A stretch of DNA of 64,000 bases from Streptomyces malachitofuscus. Its GTDB lineage: Bacteria > Actinomycetota > Actinomycetes > Streptomycetales > Streptomycetaceae. The stretch spans positions 1-64,000 of the forward strand of contig NZ_BMUF01000012.1 in the NCBI RefSeq assembly GCF_014650055.1, read 5' to 3'. This document shows positions 56,814 to 64,000 of this stretch, in pieces. A program made the translations under genes and the position numbers. Within the stretch, counting starts at the first letter, position 1. Every line of letters begins with the position of its first letter. Under the pieces are notes generated by a model. It made no database searches and was not told the origin of the DNA. It saw only the letters and a program-made list of their open reading frames with translations.

Positions 56814-57599
56814 TCACACATGCAGGGCGGCGCCGCCGTCCACGTAGAGGTCGTGCATCGTCACGTGACCGGCCTGGTCGGACACGAGGTACGCGACGGC
56901 CTCGGCCACGTCCTGCGGCCGGGCCAGCTTCCGCAGCGGGATGCCGACGCGGTACGCGCTCGGCGAGCCCTCGATCACCTGCCGGGGGTCCCCGCCCTCG
57001 CCGAGCATGGCGCGCAGCATGGGGGTGTCCGTCGAGCCCGGGGAGACGACGTTGCAGCGGATGCCGTAGTCGGCGAGCTCCAGCCCCAGGCACCGGGTGA
57101 ACTGCGCGGACGCCGCCTTGGAAGCGGCGTAGGCGGACATCTCGGTGCGCGGCACACCGGCGGCGTTGGACGCCACGGTCACGATCGCTCCGCCGCGGCG
57201 GACCATCATGCGCCGGGCCACCGCGCGGGACACGTGGAACACCCCTGAGGCGTTGACCGAGAAGATGTCGTTCCACTGCTGGTCCGACAGCTCGACCGCC
57301 CGGCCGGTGTGCAGCACGCCGGCCGCGTTCACCAGGATGCCGATGGGACCGAGTTCGTCCTCGACGCGCCGTACCAGTGCCTCCACCGGCTCGCTGTCGC
57401 TCACGTCCGCGCGGTAGGCGCGGACGGAGGCGCCCTCGGCCTCGAGCTTGGACACCACGGTGGCGAGCGTCTCGGCATCGCGGTCCACGGCCGCGACATG
57501 CGCTCCCGCGCCCGCCAGGGTGCCCACCACGGCGGCGCCGATGCCCCGCGCCGCTCCGGTGACCAGGGCGACCCTGGATTCGATTCCGGTCAGTTCCAT
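56814..57599 (-). CDS. 2,3-dihydro-aromatic-acid dehydrogenase (DhbA/EntA-like SDR)
   Basis: 261 residues; ATG at 57599 (AGGAG six bases upstream), or at 57602 overlapping the previous stop. It has all SDR motifs: TGAARGIGAA, NAAGVLH, VASNAAGVPRTEMSAYAASKAA with catalytic Ser-Tyr-Lys, and the EntA/DhbA-like end GHVTMHDLYVDGGA. It should aromatise the isochorismatase product: DHHA to 3-hydroxyanthranilate, or dihydro-dihydroxybenzoate to 2,3-dihydroxybenzoate. It is encoded next to the isochorismatase. Confidence 0.92.
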   Translation of the reverse strand: MELTGIESRVALVTGAARGIGAAVVGTLAGAGAHVAAVDRDAETLATVVSKLEAEGASVRAYRADVSDSEPVEALVRRVEDELGPIGILVNAAGVLHTGRAVELSDQQWNDIFSVNASGVFHVSRAVARRMMVRRGGAIVTVASNAAGVPRTEMSAYAASKAASAQFTRCLGLELADYGIRCNVVSPGSTDTPMLRAMLGEGGDPRQVIEGSPSAYRVGIPLRKLARPQDVAEAVAYLVSDQAGHVTMHDLYVDGGAALHV

Positions 57600-57601
57600 C
57601 A

Positions 57602-58789
57602 TCAACTCCTGCTGCTCGTGGCGGCCTGTTCGGCGTCGTATCCGAACAGCCACTCGTGCCGCTCCAGACCCGGGGAGGCCTGGGTGGAAGCGTCGCGACG
57701 GCGTTGTGCGTCTCCGTCGGCGAGGTGGAAGGTCGTCGCGTTGGCGCGGGACTGCTGCTGGATGCGGGTGGTACGGGGCAGGCGGATCCGCTCGTAGCGG
57801 CCCAGGGCCGCTACGAGGCCGTACGGGCCGGCATCGGCCAGGCAGGACGCCAGCACGACGGCGTCCTCGATCGCCTGGTTGGCGCCCTGTGCCTGGAAGG
57901 GCAGCATCGGATGGGCGGCGTCCCCGATGACGGTCACCCGTCCGGTGCTCAGCCGGCCGAGGCCGTCGCGGTCGTGCAGGGCCCACCGGCTGACCGTCTC
58001 CGCCGCCTCGATCAGCCGGGTGACGTCCGGGTGCCAGCCCGTGTACGCGGCCGCGAGTTCGGCGCGGTGGCCCGGCGCCGACCAGGACTCCTCCCGCCAG
58101 TGCGACGCGGAGACGGTGGCGCCGAAGCTGACGTGGCGGCCGGAGGACACGGGATAGCACACGCAGTGCTGGTCCGGTCCGAACCACAACCGCACCCGGG
58201 GGTCGGCGGTGAGGTGGGGCACCCGGTCCGCGGGCACCAGGCCCCGGTAGATGGTCTGCCCGGAGTACCGCGGCCGGTCGGCGGCGATCTGCTCGCGGGT
58301 CACGGAGCGGATGCCGTCCGCTCCCACGACCAGGTCCGCCGCCACCGTCGTACCGTCGGACAGGTGCAGCCGCGCCTCGCGGGCGCTCTGCGTCACCGCG
58401 ACGAGGCGGGCACCGAGGTGCACCCGGTCGGGCGGGACGCGGGAGAGCAGCACGTCGTGCAGATGGGCACGGTGCACGGTGTAGTACGGCGCCCCGAAGC
58501 GCCGGCGGCACGAATCGCCCAGGTCCGTCCGCTGGAGCAGGCTTCCGTCGTCCCAGCGCCGCATCTCGATTGCCCGCGGCGCCACGGCGACGGCTGTCAG
58601 ACGGTCGCGGAGGCCCAGCCGGTGCAGCAGCCGGGTGGCGTTGGGTGTGATCTGCACACCGGCGCCGACCTCGGTCAGCCGTTCCGCCTGCTCGTAGAGG
58701 TGGCAGTCGACACCGGCCCGGCGAAGGGCGAGGGCGAAGGTGAGACCGGCGATTCCGGCCCCGGCCACGGCCACCCGTATCTGCGGCAT
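57602..58789 (-). CDS. FAD-dependent monooxygenase (salicylate-hydroxylase class)
   Basis: 395 residues. FAD motifs are VAVAGAGIAGLTFALALRRAG, VVGADGIRSV and VTVIGDAAHPMLPFQAQGANQAIED. It is a group A single-component flavoprotein related to salicylate 1-hydroxylase and 6-hydroxynicotinate 3-monooxygenase. It could hydroxylate, or hydroxylate with decarboxylation, one of the aminohydroxybenzoates. It is tightly packed between the dehydrogenase and the ligase. Confidence 0.93.
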   Translation of the reverse strand: MPQIRVAVAGAGIAGLTFALALRRAGVDCHLYEQAERLTEVGAGVQITPNATRLLHRLGLRDRLTAVAVAPRAIEMRRWDDGSLLQRTDLGDSCRRRFGAPYYTVHRAHLHDVLLSRVPPDRVHLGARLVAVTQSAREARLHLSDGTTVAADLVVGADGIRSVTREQIAADRPRYSGQTIYRGLVPADRVPHLTADPRVRLWFGPDQHCVCYPVSSGRHVSFGATVSASHWREESWSAPGHRAELAAAYTGWHPDVTRLIEAAETVSRWALHDRDGLGRLSTGRVTVIGDAAHPMLPFQAQGANQAIEDAVVLASCLADAGPYGLVAALGRYERIRLPRTTRIQQQSRANATTFHLADGDAQRRRDASTQASPGLERHEWLFGYDAEQAATSSRS

Positions 58790-58799
58790 GTCGTCCGCC

Positions 58800-60116
58800 T
58801 CAGTAGTAGAGGAGCGCTTTGCCCCAGTCCTCGTCGGGGCCGAACAGGCTGCGCGGTTTGACCACGTCGGGCATGGCCGTCAGCGCGTCGTGGGGGATCA
58901 GCGTCCCCGGGGGCAGGCCGGTGACCTCGCTGTCCACTCCGAAGGCGGACCGTACCGAGGCCGTCAGTTCGGCGACGGCGGCCCTGCAGTGCTCCTCGGC
59001 CACCTCGATCTCGATGCGCAGGGCCGACGGTTCCGCCCGCGCCCGCCAGAACAGCACTCCGTGGGAGTCCGGGAGGGAGAACACGAGTTCCTCCAGCCGG
59101 TGCTGGGTGACGGTCGCGTCGCCGACCCGGTAGCCGAAGGCGGCCCGGCCGAGCACCTGGACGGTGGGCAGGTTCCAGCCGCAGTCGCAGTCGTCGTAGG
59201 AGACCCGCACGTTGTCCTCGAGGTTGTAGCGCAGCAGGGGCATCGCCTCCCGGAACAGTGGCGTGACCACGAGCTGGCCCTCGCCCTCCGTACCGACCCT
59301 GCCGGTCGCCGGGTCGTACACCTCGAACAGCGCGCGGTCCGCCCACAGGTGCATCCGGCCGTGCGGGCACTCGCCGGCGAGGCTGCCGGTCTCCGTGGAG
59401 CCGTACTCCTCGATCACCGGCACCCCCCACAGGCGGCTGATGCGCCGGCGGCGGGCGGTGGTGAGCGGCTCGCCGCCGACGAACAACGCGCGCAACGCGG
59501 GGAAGTCGGCATCCGGCCGGTGGCCGGCGGCGGTCGCCGCGACGGCCCAGATGAGGCACTCGGTCGGTACCGACCAGGTGAGGGTGACCCCGAGGTCGTG
59601 CAGGGTGCGGACGACGCGGGCGTACGGCATGGCCAGCGACCGGTTGTCGCCCGGCACCACCGTGGCGCCGCACAGCCGGCCGGCGGCGTGCGCGAGATGC
59701 CCGGTCAGCAGCAGCGCGTAGGGGGTGCGCACCAGGAAGACGTCGTCCTCGGACATCCCGATCCACTTGCGGGCGAAGCGCTCGGCCAGGTCGGTCCAGT
59801 CCTCCGCCGTGTAGTACGAGGGCGTGGGCAGTCCGGCGGTGCCGCTCGACTCGTGGTAGGTGGCCAGCCGCTGCTTGGGGACGGCGAGCATCCCGAAGGG
59901 GTAGTTGTCGCGCAGGTCCTGTTTGGTCGTCAGCGGCAGGTCGGCGAGATCGGCGGCGGTGGCGGGCAGGGCCGCGGCGTCCAGCGTCTTGCGGTAGAAC
60001 GGCGAGCGCGCCGCCCAGGTGACGGTCTGCGACAGCTGCTTCTCCTGGATGCGTTGCAGTTCTTCCGGCCCCTGCCACTGGCCGAGACGGGGCAGACGCG
60101 TATGCGAGTCGTTCAC
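58800..60116 (-). CDS. PaaK-like (phenylacetate-CoA ligase family) adenylating enzyme
   Basis: 438 residues from the GTG at 60116, which overlaps the amidohydrolase stop (GTGA) and has AGGAGAGGAG upstream. Adenylation motifs of the PaaK family are YHESSGTAGLPTPSYYT, VIEEYGSTETGSLAGECPHG and MPLLRYNLEDNV, with a PaaK-type C-terminal domain. It would activate an aromatic carboxylate as AMP ester or CoA thioester. Coupling to the amidohydrolase recalls the ligase/cyclase pairs that build benzoxazoles such as nataxazole. Confidence 0.92.
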   Translation of the reverse strand: MNDSHTRLPRLGQWQGPEELQRIQEKQLSQTVTWAARSPFYRKTLDAAALPATAADLADLPLTTKQDLRDNYPFGMLAVPKQRLATYHESSGTAGLPTPSYYTAEDWTDLAERFARKWIGMSEDDVFLVRTPYALLLTGHLAHAAGRLCGATVVPGDNRSLAMPYARVVRTLHDLGVTLTWSVPTECLIWAVAATAAGHRPDADFPALRALFVGGEPLTTARRRRISRLWGVPVIEEYGSTETGSLAGECPHGRMHLWADRALFEVYDPATGRVGTEGEGQLVVTPLFREAMPLLRYNLEDNVRVSYDDCDCGWNLPTVQVLGRAAFGYRVGDATVTQHRLEELVFSLPDSHGVLFWRARAEPSALRIEIEVAEEHCRAAVAELTASVRSAFGVDSEVTGLPPGTLIPHDALTAMPDVVKPRSLFGPDEDWGKALLYY

Positions 60117-60883
60117 CACTTCTCCTCTCCTAGCAATCGGTGCGCGTTGTCCCAGGCGATCTGCCGCCACTGCTCGGGCGGCAACGGCAGCACCTGGAAC
60201 TTGGCCAGCTCCACGGCCGGGTGCTGGAGCGGATATTCGGAGCCGAACACCACCCGCCCGGCACCGAGCCGGTTCACCGCCGCCTCGGCCACGCAGGTGT
60301 AGCCGCCGGAGGTCTCCAGCCAGATGTTGGGATCGTCCCGGATCAGGTCCAGGGCGTGGAAGTCGATGTTGCCGATGCCGCTGTGTCCGAGCACGAAGCC
60401 GACGTGCGGGTACCGGCGGGCGAGGGCGACCAGGTCGGCCACCCCCGCACCGGGCCGGGCCAGGCACACCACGTACACGGGGTGGGCGAACTCGGCGGCC
60501 ATTTCGACGAGTTCGGCCACCCGGGGATCGTCCAGGCCGACTCCGTGCACCGCGGGCGAGATCTCCAGGCCCCGGAACTCGGCGGCCCTGTCCCGGTACG
60601 CCTCGGGTGAGCGGTGCGGGTTGGCGAACCAGAACGGCACCAGGCGTCCGTCGGTGCCCGCGCAGGCGTCCAGCACCGCGTCGTTGTCGGCGTCGGTCTC
60701 GACGTGCCCGCCCTCGACGAGCTGGCGGGCCAGCCGGTCCAGGTCGACGGTGCCGCCCGCGCAGACCACCGCCCGGGTCAGTCCACACGCGTCCAGCGTC
60801 GTCAGCAGCCGGGCCACGGCACCGGGCCGGGGAGCGAGACGTACGTGGAAGTCCAGTACGGGTTGCGCGGCCATCGCGGTCAC
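60113..60883 (-). CDS. Amidohydrolase-2-family protein, candidate benzoxazole cyclase
   Basis: 256 residues. It has the TIM-barrel amidohydrolase-2 layout, but the first metal motif reads DFHVR (second His replaced by Arg) and the final Asp is Glu (FGSEYPLQHP). The middle His is kept in FVLGHSGIGN. Full hydrolase activity is therefore uncertain. In benzoxazole pathways an amidohydrolase-like enzyme (NatAM type) works with an acid ligase to close the oxazole ring, and these two genes are translationally coupled here. An ordinary lactone hydrolase or decarboxylase role remains possible. Confidence 0.85.
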   Translation of the reverse strand: MTAMAAQPVLDFHVRLAPRPGAVARLLTTLDACGLTRAVVCAGGTVDLDRLARQLVEGGHVETDADNDAVLDACAGTDGRLVPFWFANPHRSPEAYRDRAAEFRGLEISPAVHGVGLDDPRVAELVEMAAEFAHPVYVVCLARPGAGVADLVALARRYPHVGFVLGHSGIGNIDFHALDLIRDDPNIWLETSGGYTCVAEAAVNRLGAGRVVFGSEYPLQHPAVELAKFQVLPLPPEQWRQIAWDNAHRLLGEEKW

Positions 60884-60908
60884 CTCCCGCTCCCCTCGTG
60901 GCCCTTGC

Positions 60909-62012
60909 TCACTTCTCGATGCAGAACTCGTCGATCGGGTAGCCGACGTGCCGCTGCTCGACCGGCAGGCAGCCGAGCACCTTCGTGCCCTCCGTCAGCT
61001 CCGTGACGTTCAGCACCGTGCCGCCCGGTCCGAGCACCCGCACGTGCCAGTCGTCCTGGACGATGAGGTTGACCTTCACGCCCGAGGGCGCGACCGCGTC
61101 GATGGCCAGCAGGGGCCGCGTCTCGATCTTGACCCGGCCCACGGTGACGATCCGGGACTTCCCCTTGGCGTCGACGGCCATCACACGGCCGCCGGAGCGG
61201 AGCTCGCTGAGGTAGTTGGTGCGCCCGTCGGCGGAGAGCGTGTACGAGTGCAGCGCGCCGGCGTTGACCCGGAACGGCCTCGTCGGCATGTACGGCAGCG
61301 GGTGGGTCTCGCTGCAGCACAGGATCATGCCGGTGGAGTGCGAACCGACGAGAATTCCTTCGTCGAGGCCGAAGTTCGTGCAGGTGTCGACGCAGGCACG
61401 CTCGCCCATACCGACCCGGCGGATGCCGGTGACCTCCAGTTCGACCAGGTCCAGGTCCGCGGCCTTGCTGACCGCGGCGGCCTTCAGCTCGGTGGCGTCG
61501 CCCACGGTGCGCGGGGCGAGCATCACGCCGTCGGAGCCGTGTTCGAGGACACCGAAGACGATCTCCGCCTCCTCGACGTCGGCGACCTGGGTGATGATGC
61601 TGCCGTTCGCTCCGGCGGCGGCGGCCAGCACGATCTCCAACGGGATCTTGGTGGGGTCCCGGAAGTACAGCAGGCTCCACCTGTCGTGGCGTGCCGCGCG
61701 GCAGGCGTCCTCGAGGCTGTCGGCGTCCGTGATCTCCACGAACCGGCCGAACTCCACATCGGGGTACTGCTGGGCGAGTTCGGCGGGCTCACCGTGCCGG
61801 CCCGGCTCGACGACGACGAGGTCGGCGGGCGACAGCTTCTCGGGCAACGGCAGGTTCTGCGGGAACAGGACCTTCTTCACCGTGGGGGGCAGCGTCTCCA
61901 GATCGGCGGGATCGGCTGCCACGACGGCGTCCACCCGCTGGTGGACCGCCTCCTCGATGATGGCCTCCTTGGCGCCGTTGACGTTGCGGATGTCCAGCCA
62001 GCACAGCTTCAC
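60909..62012 (-). CDS. griH: GriH-like 3-amino-4-hydroxybenzoate synthase (DHQ synthase II family)
   Basis: 367 residues from the GTG at 62012, preceded by GAGGAGATACCT. The sequence VKLCWLDIRNVNGAK near the start, GILVGSHSTGMILCCSETH with the adjacent cysteines, and the terminal HVGYPIDEFCIEK are typical of the archaeal-type 3-dehydroquinate synthase II family and GriH. GriH converts the C7 product of GriI to 3-amino-4-hydroxybenzoate with Mn and without NAD. It lies 62 bp downstream of the GriI-like gene, so the two should act in sequence. Confidence 0.94.
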   Translation of the reverse strand: MKLCWLDIRNVNGAKEAIIEEAVHQRVDAVVAADPADLETLPPTVKKVLFPQNLPLPEKLSPADLVVVEPGRHGEPAELAQQYPDVEFGRFVEITDADSLEDACRAARHDRWSLLYFRDPTKIPLEIVLAAAAGANGSIITQVADVEEAEIVFGVLEHGSDGVMLAPRTVGDATELKAAAVSKAADLDLVELEVTGIRRVGMGERACVDTCTNFGLDEGILVGSHSTGMILCCSETHPLPYMPTRPFRVNAGALHSYTLSADGRTNYLSELRSGGRVMAVDAKGKSRIVTVGRVKIETRPLLAIDAVAPSGVKVNLIVQDDWHVRVLGPGGTVLNVTELTEGTKVLGCLPVEQRHVGYPIDEFCIEK

Positions 62013-62026
62013 AGGTATCTCCTCGG

Positions 62027-62064
62027 CGGAAGGTCGCGGAAGTCGCGGAAGGTCGCGGAAGGTT
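62027..62064. repeat. Four-copy 10-bp tandem repeat between griI and griH
   Basis: Plus-strand units GCGGAAGGTC, GCGGAAGTC (one base shorter), GCGGAAGGTC and GCGGAAGGTT follow one another, ending 10 bp before the griI stop. It sits 15 bp upstream of the griH start, outside the ribosome site. It is probably a slippage product; an effect on griH translation is possible but unproven. Confidence 0.7.
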
Positions 62065-62074
62065 CTGGGGCGGA

Positions 62075-62899
62075 TCAGGAGGTGAGCGCGAGCCGGTCGT
62101 CGACGCCGTCCCGTTCCGGGACGTGGGGCGTCTCGTGGACCAGCCGCGCGATCGTGGCCGCCATCCAGCCGGGCCGGTCGGCCTGGAAGACGTTGCGTCC
62201 CATGGCCACGCCGGCCGCGCCACCGCGCAGCGCGTCGGACACATGGGCCAGCACGGTGTCGGTGTCGTGCGAGCGCGGGCCGCCGGCCACGATGACCGGG
62301 ATGGGGCAGGCGCGGACGACGTCGGCCATCTGCTCGGGGGTTCCGGCGTAGTCGGTCTTGACGATGTCCGCGCCGAGGTCCGCGGCGAGCGTGGCGGCGT
62401 GCGCGACGAGTTCGGGTGCCCTGGAGTCGGGGATCTGCGGTCCGCGGGCGTACACCATGGCCAGCAGCGGTACGTTCCACCGGTCGCACTCCCCCGCCAC
62501 GGCCGCCATGTCGGCGATCTGCCGGGCCTCTTGGGGCGACCCCATGTTGACGTGCACGCTGACCGCGTCGGCGCCCAGCCGCAGCGCCTCGTCCACGTGG
62601 GCGACCAGGTACTTGGCGTCGGGGTCGGGGGCGTGCCTGGTGCTCACGCTCAGATGCACGATGAGCGACATGTCGCGGAACCGGTCGTGGCCGACGTGGC
62701 GGAGGCTGCCCTTGTGCAGCACCACGGCGTCGACGCCGGTACCGGCGAGCTCACCGAGCAGGGGGTCCAGACCGCCATGGCGCAGCGGTCCGTCCGTGAC
62801 GGAGTGATCGAGCGGTACGACGAGCAGTCGCCCGTCGCCCTGTCGGAAGAGGCGCCGCAGTCGCAGACTGCGAGCGAACGGCGCGTTGTGTACAGCCAC
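62075..62899 (-). CDS. griI: GriI-like C7 aldolase (DhnA/class I FBP aldolase family)
   Basis: 274 residues, GTG start at 62899. The fold is of the DhnA/DeoC class I aldolase family. The opening segment has VVPLDHSVTDGP, and the Schiff-base Lys lies in ADIVKTDYAGTPEQ. GriI condenses aspartate-4-semialdehyde with dihydroxyacetone phosphate to the C7 precursor of 3-amino-4-hydroxybenzoate. The adjacent aspartate kinase gene would feed this substrate. The archaeal relative (ADH synthase) makes a related C7 sugar, but the cluster favours the GriI reaction. Confidence 0.93.
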   Translation of the reverse strand: MAVHNAPFARSLRLRRLFRQGDGRLLVVPLDHSVTDGPLRHGGLDPLLGELAGTGVDAVVLHKGSLRHVGHDRFRDMSLIVHLSVSTRHAPDPDAKYLVAHVDEALRLGADAVSVHVNMGSPQEARQIADMAAVAGECDRWNVPLLAMVYARGPQIPDSRAPELVAHAATLAADLGADIVKTDYAGTPEQMADVVRACPIPVIVAGGPRSHDTDTVLAHVSDALRGGAAGVAMGRNVFQADRPGWMAATIARLVHETPHVPERDGVDDRLALTS

Positions 62900-62914
62900 T
62901 GTGCCCTGCCTCTC

Positions 62915-64000
62915 TCAAGCGGTGGCGGAACTGCCGGGGGCCGTCACGGAGGTGACGTCCGCCGGCTCGGGCCGGTCGAGGTGGAACTCGCGGTGCAGCG
63001 TCTCGACGGCGTCGACGACGCGTTCGCGCGGCACGACCACGGAGAGCCTCATCTGGGACGTGGCGATCCAGCTCGTCGGGATCCCGGCGCCGGCCAGCGC
63101 GGACATCAGCCGGGCGGTGTACTCGGGACGGCTGAGCAGGCCCATGCCGACCACCGACACCTTGCCGACGTTCTCGTCGAAGCGCACACCCCCGCCGAAG
63201 GCGGCCGTCAGCTCGTGCAGTGCGGCCCGCACGGCTTCCGCCTCACTGCGGCGGATCGTGAACCCCATACGGAACTCGTTCTCGTGCGGGCCCGATCGGG
63301 CGACCAGGTCCACCACCGTCCCCTGCCCGGCCAGCACCTCGAACACGTCCGGTGCCAAGTCCCGGTATATGTCCCGGCAGTGCACCAGGACGCGTGCGAC
63401 GTCGGTGTCGTGGGTCACCGCCATGACGGCCCGCCGCGTCTCCAGCGGGGTGGTGTCCTGCCGGTCGGCGACGATGGTTCCGGGCTCCTGCGTGGAGGCG
63501 TTGCGGACGTGCACTTCGACCCCTTCCATGGCGGCCAGTTCGATGCAGCGGGTGTGCAGCACCCTCGCGCCCGCGAAGGCCATCTCCGCCATCACACCGG
63601 GCGGCACCCACGGCAGGCGGCGTGCCGCGGGCAGGGTGCGGGGATCGGCGCTGAAGACCCCGTCGACGTCGGTGTAGATCTCGCACACCGAGGCGCCCAG
63701 CCGTGCCGCCAGCGCCACCGCGGTCGTGTCGGAACCGCCCCGGCCGAGCGTGACGACGTCCCCGCCGGAGGCCACTCCCTGGAACCCCGTGACCACGGCG
63801 ACCTGACCGCCGCTCAGGGCCGACTGCACCCGGGCGGCCCCGATGGACGAGATGAGCGCGTCCCCGTGCCGGTCCGTGCCCCTGATGCCGGCCTGATGCC
63901 CGGTCAGTGACACGGCCGGCACTCCCGCCCCGTTCAGGGCGAGGGCCATCAGCGCCGCCGACTCGGACTCGCCCACGGCGAGCAGCTGGTCCAGTTCCCG
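62915..64000 (-). CDS. Aspartate kinase, N-terminus outside window
   Basis: About 361 residues are visible, and the frame is open at the window edge, so some 50-70 N-terminal residues including the KFGG motif are missing. Visible parts are LLAVGESESAALMALAL, LTGHQAGI and LGRGGSDTTAVALAA of the kinase domain, EIYTDVDGVFSADPR, and two C-terminal ACT domains. It phosphorylates aspartate, the first step to aspartate-4-semialdehyde, the GriI substrate. A pathway-dedicated copy probably escapes lysine/threonine feedback; that is inference. Its stop lies 15 bp from the griI start. Confidence 0.93.
   Translation of the reverse strand, partial: RELDQLLAVGESESAALMALALNGAGVPAVSLTGHQAGIRGTDRHGDALISSIGAARVQSALSGGQVAVVTGFQGVASGGDVVTLGRGGSDTTAVALAARLGASVCEIYTDVDGVFSADPRTLPAARRLPWVPPGVMAEMAFAGARVLHTRCIELAAMEGVEVHVRNASTQEPGTIVADRQDTTPLETRRAVMAVTHDTDVARVLVHCRDIYRDLAPDVFEVLAGQGTVVDLVARSGPHENEFRMGFTIRRSEAEAVRAALHELTAAFGGGVRFDENVGKVSVVGMGLLSRPEYTARLMSALAGAGIPTSWIATSQMRLSVVVPRERVVDAVETLHREFHLDRPEPADVTSVTAPGSSATA

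Overview
The window looks like part of a Streptomyces chromosome. GC is very high, GTG and TTG starts are common, stop and start codons often overlap (ATGA/GTGA), and the central genes match the allantoin/glyoxylate neighbourhood familiar from Streptomyces coelicolor. It divides into three parts: two biosynthetic regions flanking a block of ordinary Streptomyces genes.

Left region (1-25129). One very long minus-strand gene starts at 13405 and leaves the window at base 1. It encodes a non-ribosomal peptide synthetase with domain order A(with embedded N-methyltransferase)-T, C-A-T-E, C-A-T-E, C-A... Divergent from it, across a 393-bp control region, is a tightly coupled ten-gene plus-strand operon: ATP-grasp ligase, DUF364/Rossmann protein, cysteine-synthase-like PLP enzyme, enolase-superfamily dipeptide-epimerase-like enzyme, MFS transporter, class I methyltransferase, and a complete nickel/oligopeptide-type ABC importer (lipoprotein, two permeases, double ATPase). 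The control region holds a Fur/Zur-like box and a perfect 11-bp inverted repeat. I read the locus as a candidate metal-responsive small-molecule (metallophore-like) synthesis, export and re-uptake system. That function is inference.

Central block (25133-46965). It contains a SWIM-protein/SNF2-helicase pair (the SWIM gene carries about 22 copies of a coding 33-bp repeat), a ROK sugar kinase with a GntR/HutC regulator and a Gfo/Idh/MocA oxidoreductase sharing a TTGTCCGGACA operator core, a thioesterase, a NarL/DesK-type two-component pair, a universal stress protein, an SDR, and the allantoin module (allantoicase, allantoinase, IclR-type AllR, malate synthase). A TTCAA-N7-TTGAA-like operator precedes both allantoinase and malate synthase. 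A MocA-like nucleotidyltransferase and a HipA-like kinase complete the block.

Right region (47198-64000, continuing beyond the window). A StrR/NovG-type ParB-fold regulator and an atypical orphan OmpR-type regulator precede a mostly minus-strand aromatic-acid gene cluster: KAS III, a DegT-family protein lacking the PLP lysine, class II DAHP synthase, two flavin monooxygenases, a DUF6081 protein (plus strand), an SDR lacking YxxxK, a PhzD-like isochorismatase, a DhbA/EntA-like dehydrogenase, a PaaK-like ligase, an amidohydrolase-like protein, GriH- and GriI-like enzymes, and a partial aspartate kinase. The set predicts 3-amino-4-hydroxybenzoate (GriI/GriH/Ask) together with a chorismate-derived 3-hydroxyanthranilate or dihydroxybenzoate unit. 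The ligase/amidohydrolase pair suggests their fusion, possibly into a benzoxazole.

No rRNA, tRNA, CRISPR array or insertion sequence was seen. The long arginine-rich frames opposite the real genes are GC-driven shadows and were left out.
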